NCBI GenBank assembly: GCA_035286365.1
Contig: DATHJZ010000215.1
Location: 1-32,186, forward strand
DNA length: 32,186 nt
Origin: CADEED01 sp035286365
GTDB taxonomy: Bacteria; Pseudomonadota; Gammaproteobacteria; Steroidobacterales; Steroidobacteraceae
Direction of reading: 5' to 3'
Below, piece after piece: positions 31,479 to 32,186 of this stretch. The translations under genes and the position numbers were made by a program. A model generated the notes under the pieces. The model had not been told where the DNA came from. It did no database searches and was given only the letters and a program-made list of their open reading frames with translations. Positions within the stretch are counted from its first letter, which is position 1, and the number at the start of each line of letters is the position of its first letter.

Positions 31479-32081
31479 CTACTTTTTCTCGGCTGGTTTC
31501 GCCAGGGCTGGCTTCGGCGCGGCCGGTTTCTTGGCGGTTTCGAGCTCGAGGTCGGGCACGCCCAGCTTCTGCAGATCGTGCAGCTGCTCGAGATCGATAT
31601 TGCCCACGATGTTCACGATCGTGAATTCGCGCGGCTCGCTCGCGATGATGGCCATGCCCTGCGCCCGGCCGTTGTCGATGAGCACGTAAACGTCGACGTC
31701 GGTGTTCTCCTTCCTGCTGCGCGTCTCGACCATGGGCGTCCAGCCAGGCGCGCTGAGCTGCCGGCGCACGCTGTCGATGTCGGCCTTGGGGTAGGCGTAG
31801 TCGGTGTCGAAGGTGTAGTTGCGCACGTAGATGCCGGTGAGCGAAGTACAGAGCTTCTTCGCCGCCGCTGCTTCGGGATCGTCGGTGTTCAGGAACCGGC
31901 AAGCCATGCCGAGCAGCTCGGGGCCGAAAGTGACATTGACGGATTCGCTGGCCTTCTCGGTGAGGCCGGCGAACGTGGGCAGCCGCAACTGTCCTTTGTA
32001 TGGCGCGGAGGCTGCGCTCTGCGCGAATGCGGGTCCCAATGACAACAGGGCAGTGACTACAAACGCGGCGCGGGCGTTCAT
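31479..32081 (-). CDS. Exported protein, DUF4252-like
   Basis: The 200-residue protein has a signal peptide (MNARAAFVVTALLSLGPAFA, then QSAASAP) and a body resembling DUF4252: PTFAGLTEKASESVNVTFG, KLCTSLTGIYVRNYTFD and DVYVLIDNGRAQGMAIIA, then FTIVNIVGNIDLEQL. The C-terminus is a low-complexity Lys/Pro/Ala tail (KKPAAPKPALAKPAEKK). Such proteins often lie in sigma-factor/anti-sigma operons. The start overlaps the upstream gene's stop by four bases, indicating coupling with the partial gene at 32078. The function is unknown. Confidence 0.82.
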   Translation of the reverse strand: MNARAAFVVTALLSLGPAFAQSAASAPYKGQLRLPTFAGLTEKASESVNVTFGPELLGMACRFLNTDDPEAAAAKKLCTSLTGIYVRNYTFDTDYAYPKADIDSVRRQLSAPGWTPMVETRSRKENTDVDVYVLIDNGRAQGMAIIASEPREFTIVNIVGNIDLEQLHDLQKLGVPDLELETAKKPAAPKPALAKPAEKK

Positions 32082-32186
32082 GAGCGGTTCTCCTCAACAG
32101 CCGCTTCCGGCGGGTTCTTCACCGCTTGATAGGCAAGATCGAGTTTCTGGCTGGTGACGCGCAGTGCCTGCATGAGTTCCTGGCTG
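32078..32186 (-). CDS. C-terminal end of an unknown gene, truncated by the window
   Basis: An open - strand frame from the window edge ends in TGA at 32080-32078, overlapping the ATG of the DUF4252-like gene (ATGA). The visible residues include ELMQALRVTSQKLDLAYQAV and a tail EAAVEENRS. The length seen (about 35 residues) is too short to name a family. In DUF4252 neighbourhoods the upstream gene is often an anti-sigma or hypothetical membrane protein, so that is a guess only. Confidence 0.6.
   Translation of the reverse strand, partial: SQELMQALRVTSQKLDLAYQAVKNPPEAAVEENRS

Noticed and set aside
1..32186. CRISPR array, integrated phage, complete insertion sequence or toxin-antitoxin locus
   Set aside because: No direct-repeat/spacer array, integrase, transposase or recognised toxin gene is visible; the only repeat candidates are the short inverted element at 23996-24073 and the dispersed octamer.

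Overview
The window is ordinary-looking chromosome of a GC-rich Gram-negative bacterium, most likely a gammaproteobacterium near the Xanthomonadales/Nevskiales/Steroidobacter groups. The evidence is the block murJ-ribF-ileS-lspA-ispH next to a minor-pilin operon (fimT-pilV-pilW-pilX-pilE), lipid A-type acyltransferases, c-di-GMP proteins and a GH95 fucosidase. The lineage is inferred from gene content only. There are no rRNA genes, CRISPR arrays, prophage or complete insertion sequences. Genes are tightly packed and no gap exceeds about 210 bases.

Layout. (1) 1-6786, + strand: envelope and housekeeping genes, namely partial murJ, ribF, ileS, lspA and ispH. (2) 6795-9744, - strand: five type IV pilin-like genes with no pilY1 between pilX and pilE. 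(3) 9849-11423, + strand: a Fur-family regulator without the usual cysteines, a tRNA-Thr(CGT), and an LpxL/HtrB-type acyltransferase. (4) 11524-14057: an EAL-domain protein with a degenerate active site, a convergent LysR regulator, and a divergent small membrane peptide. (5) 14024-17334, - strand: a cytochrome P450 followed by a fatty acyl-AMP ligase fused to an acyl carrier domain. (6) 17533-21163, + strand, divergent from region 5: a DUF374 acyltransferase, a GT2 polyprenyl-phosphate glycosyltransferase, a lipid-A-disaccharide-synthase N-terminal-like membrane protein and an ArnT-like transferase, with start/stop overlaps. (7) 21319-23994: a GAF-PAS-PAS-GGDEF-EAL protein. (8) 24100-27690: a secreted GH95 alpha-L-fucosidase and an acyl-CoA dehydrogenase. 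(9) 27901-32186: small and poorly characterised genes (membrane protein, DJ-1/PfpI, secreted protein, DUF3291, YdeI-like, two tiny membrane proteins, and on the - strand a DUF4252 protein and the end of another gene).

The most interesting part is 14.0-21.2 kb. A P450/FAAL-ACP pair, which could make an unusual oxidised acyl-ACP, lies back to back with an acyltransferase and a three-gene lipid-linked glycosylation set. I infer a modified envelope glycolipid pathway; the product is unknown.

A second theme is gene expression. Several genes that begin a transcription unit have a -10-like hexamer 5-10 bases before the ATG and no Shine-Dalgarno sequence, which suggests leaderless mRNAs. Many genes inside operons have clear ribosome binding sites or overlapping starts. 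A recurrent octamer TTGTTAGG, carrying most of the rare TTA leucine codons I noticed, and a possible small inverted-repeat element at 23996-24073 are further sequence-level curiosities.
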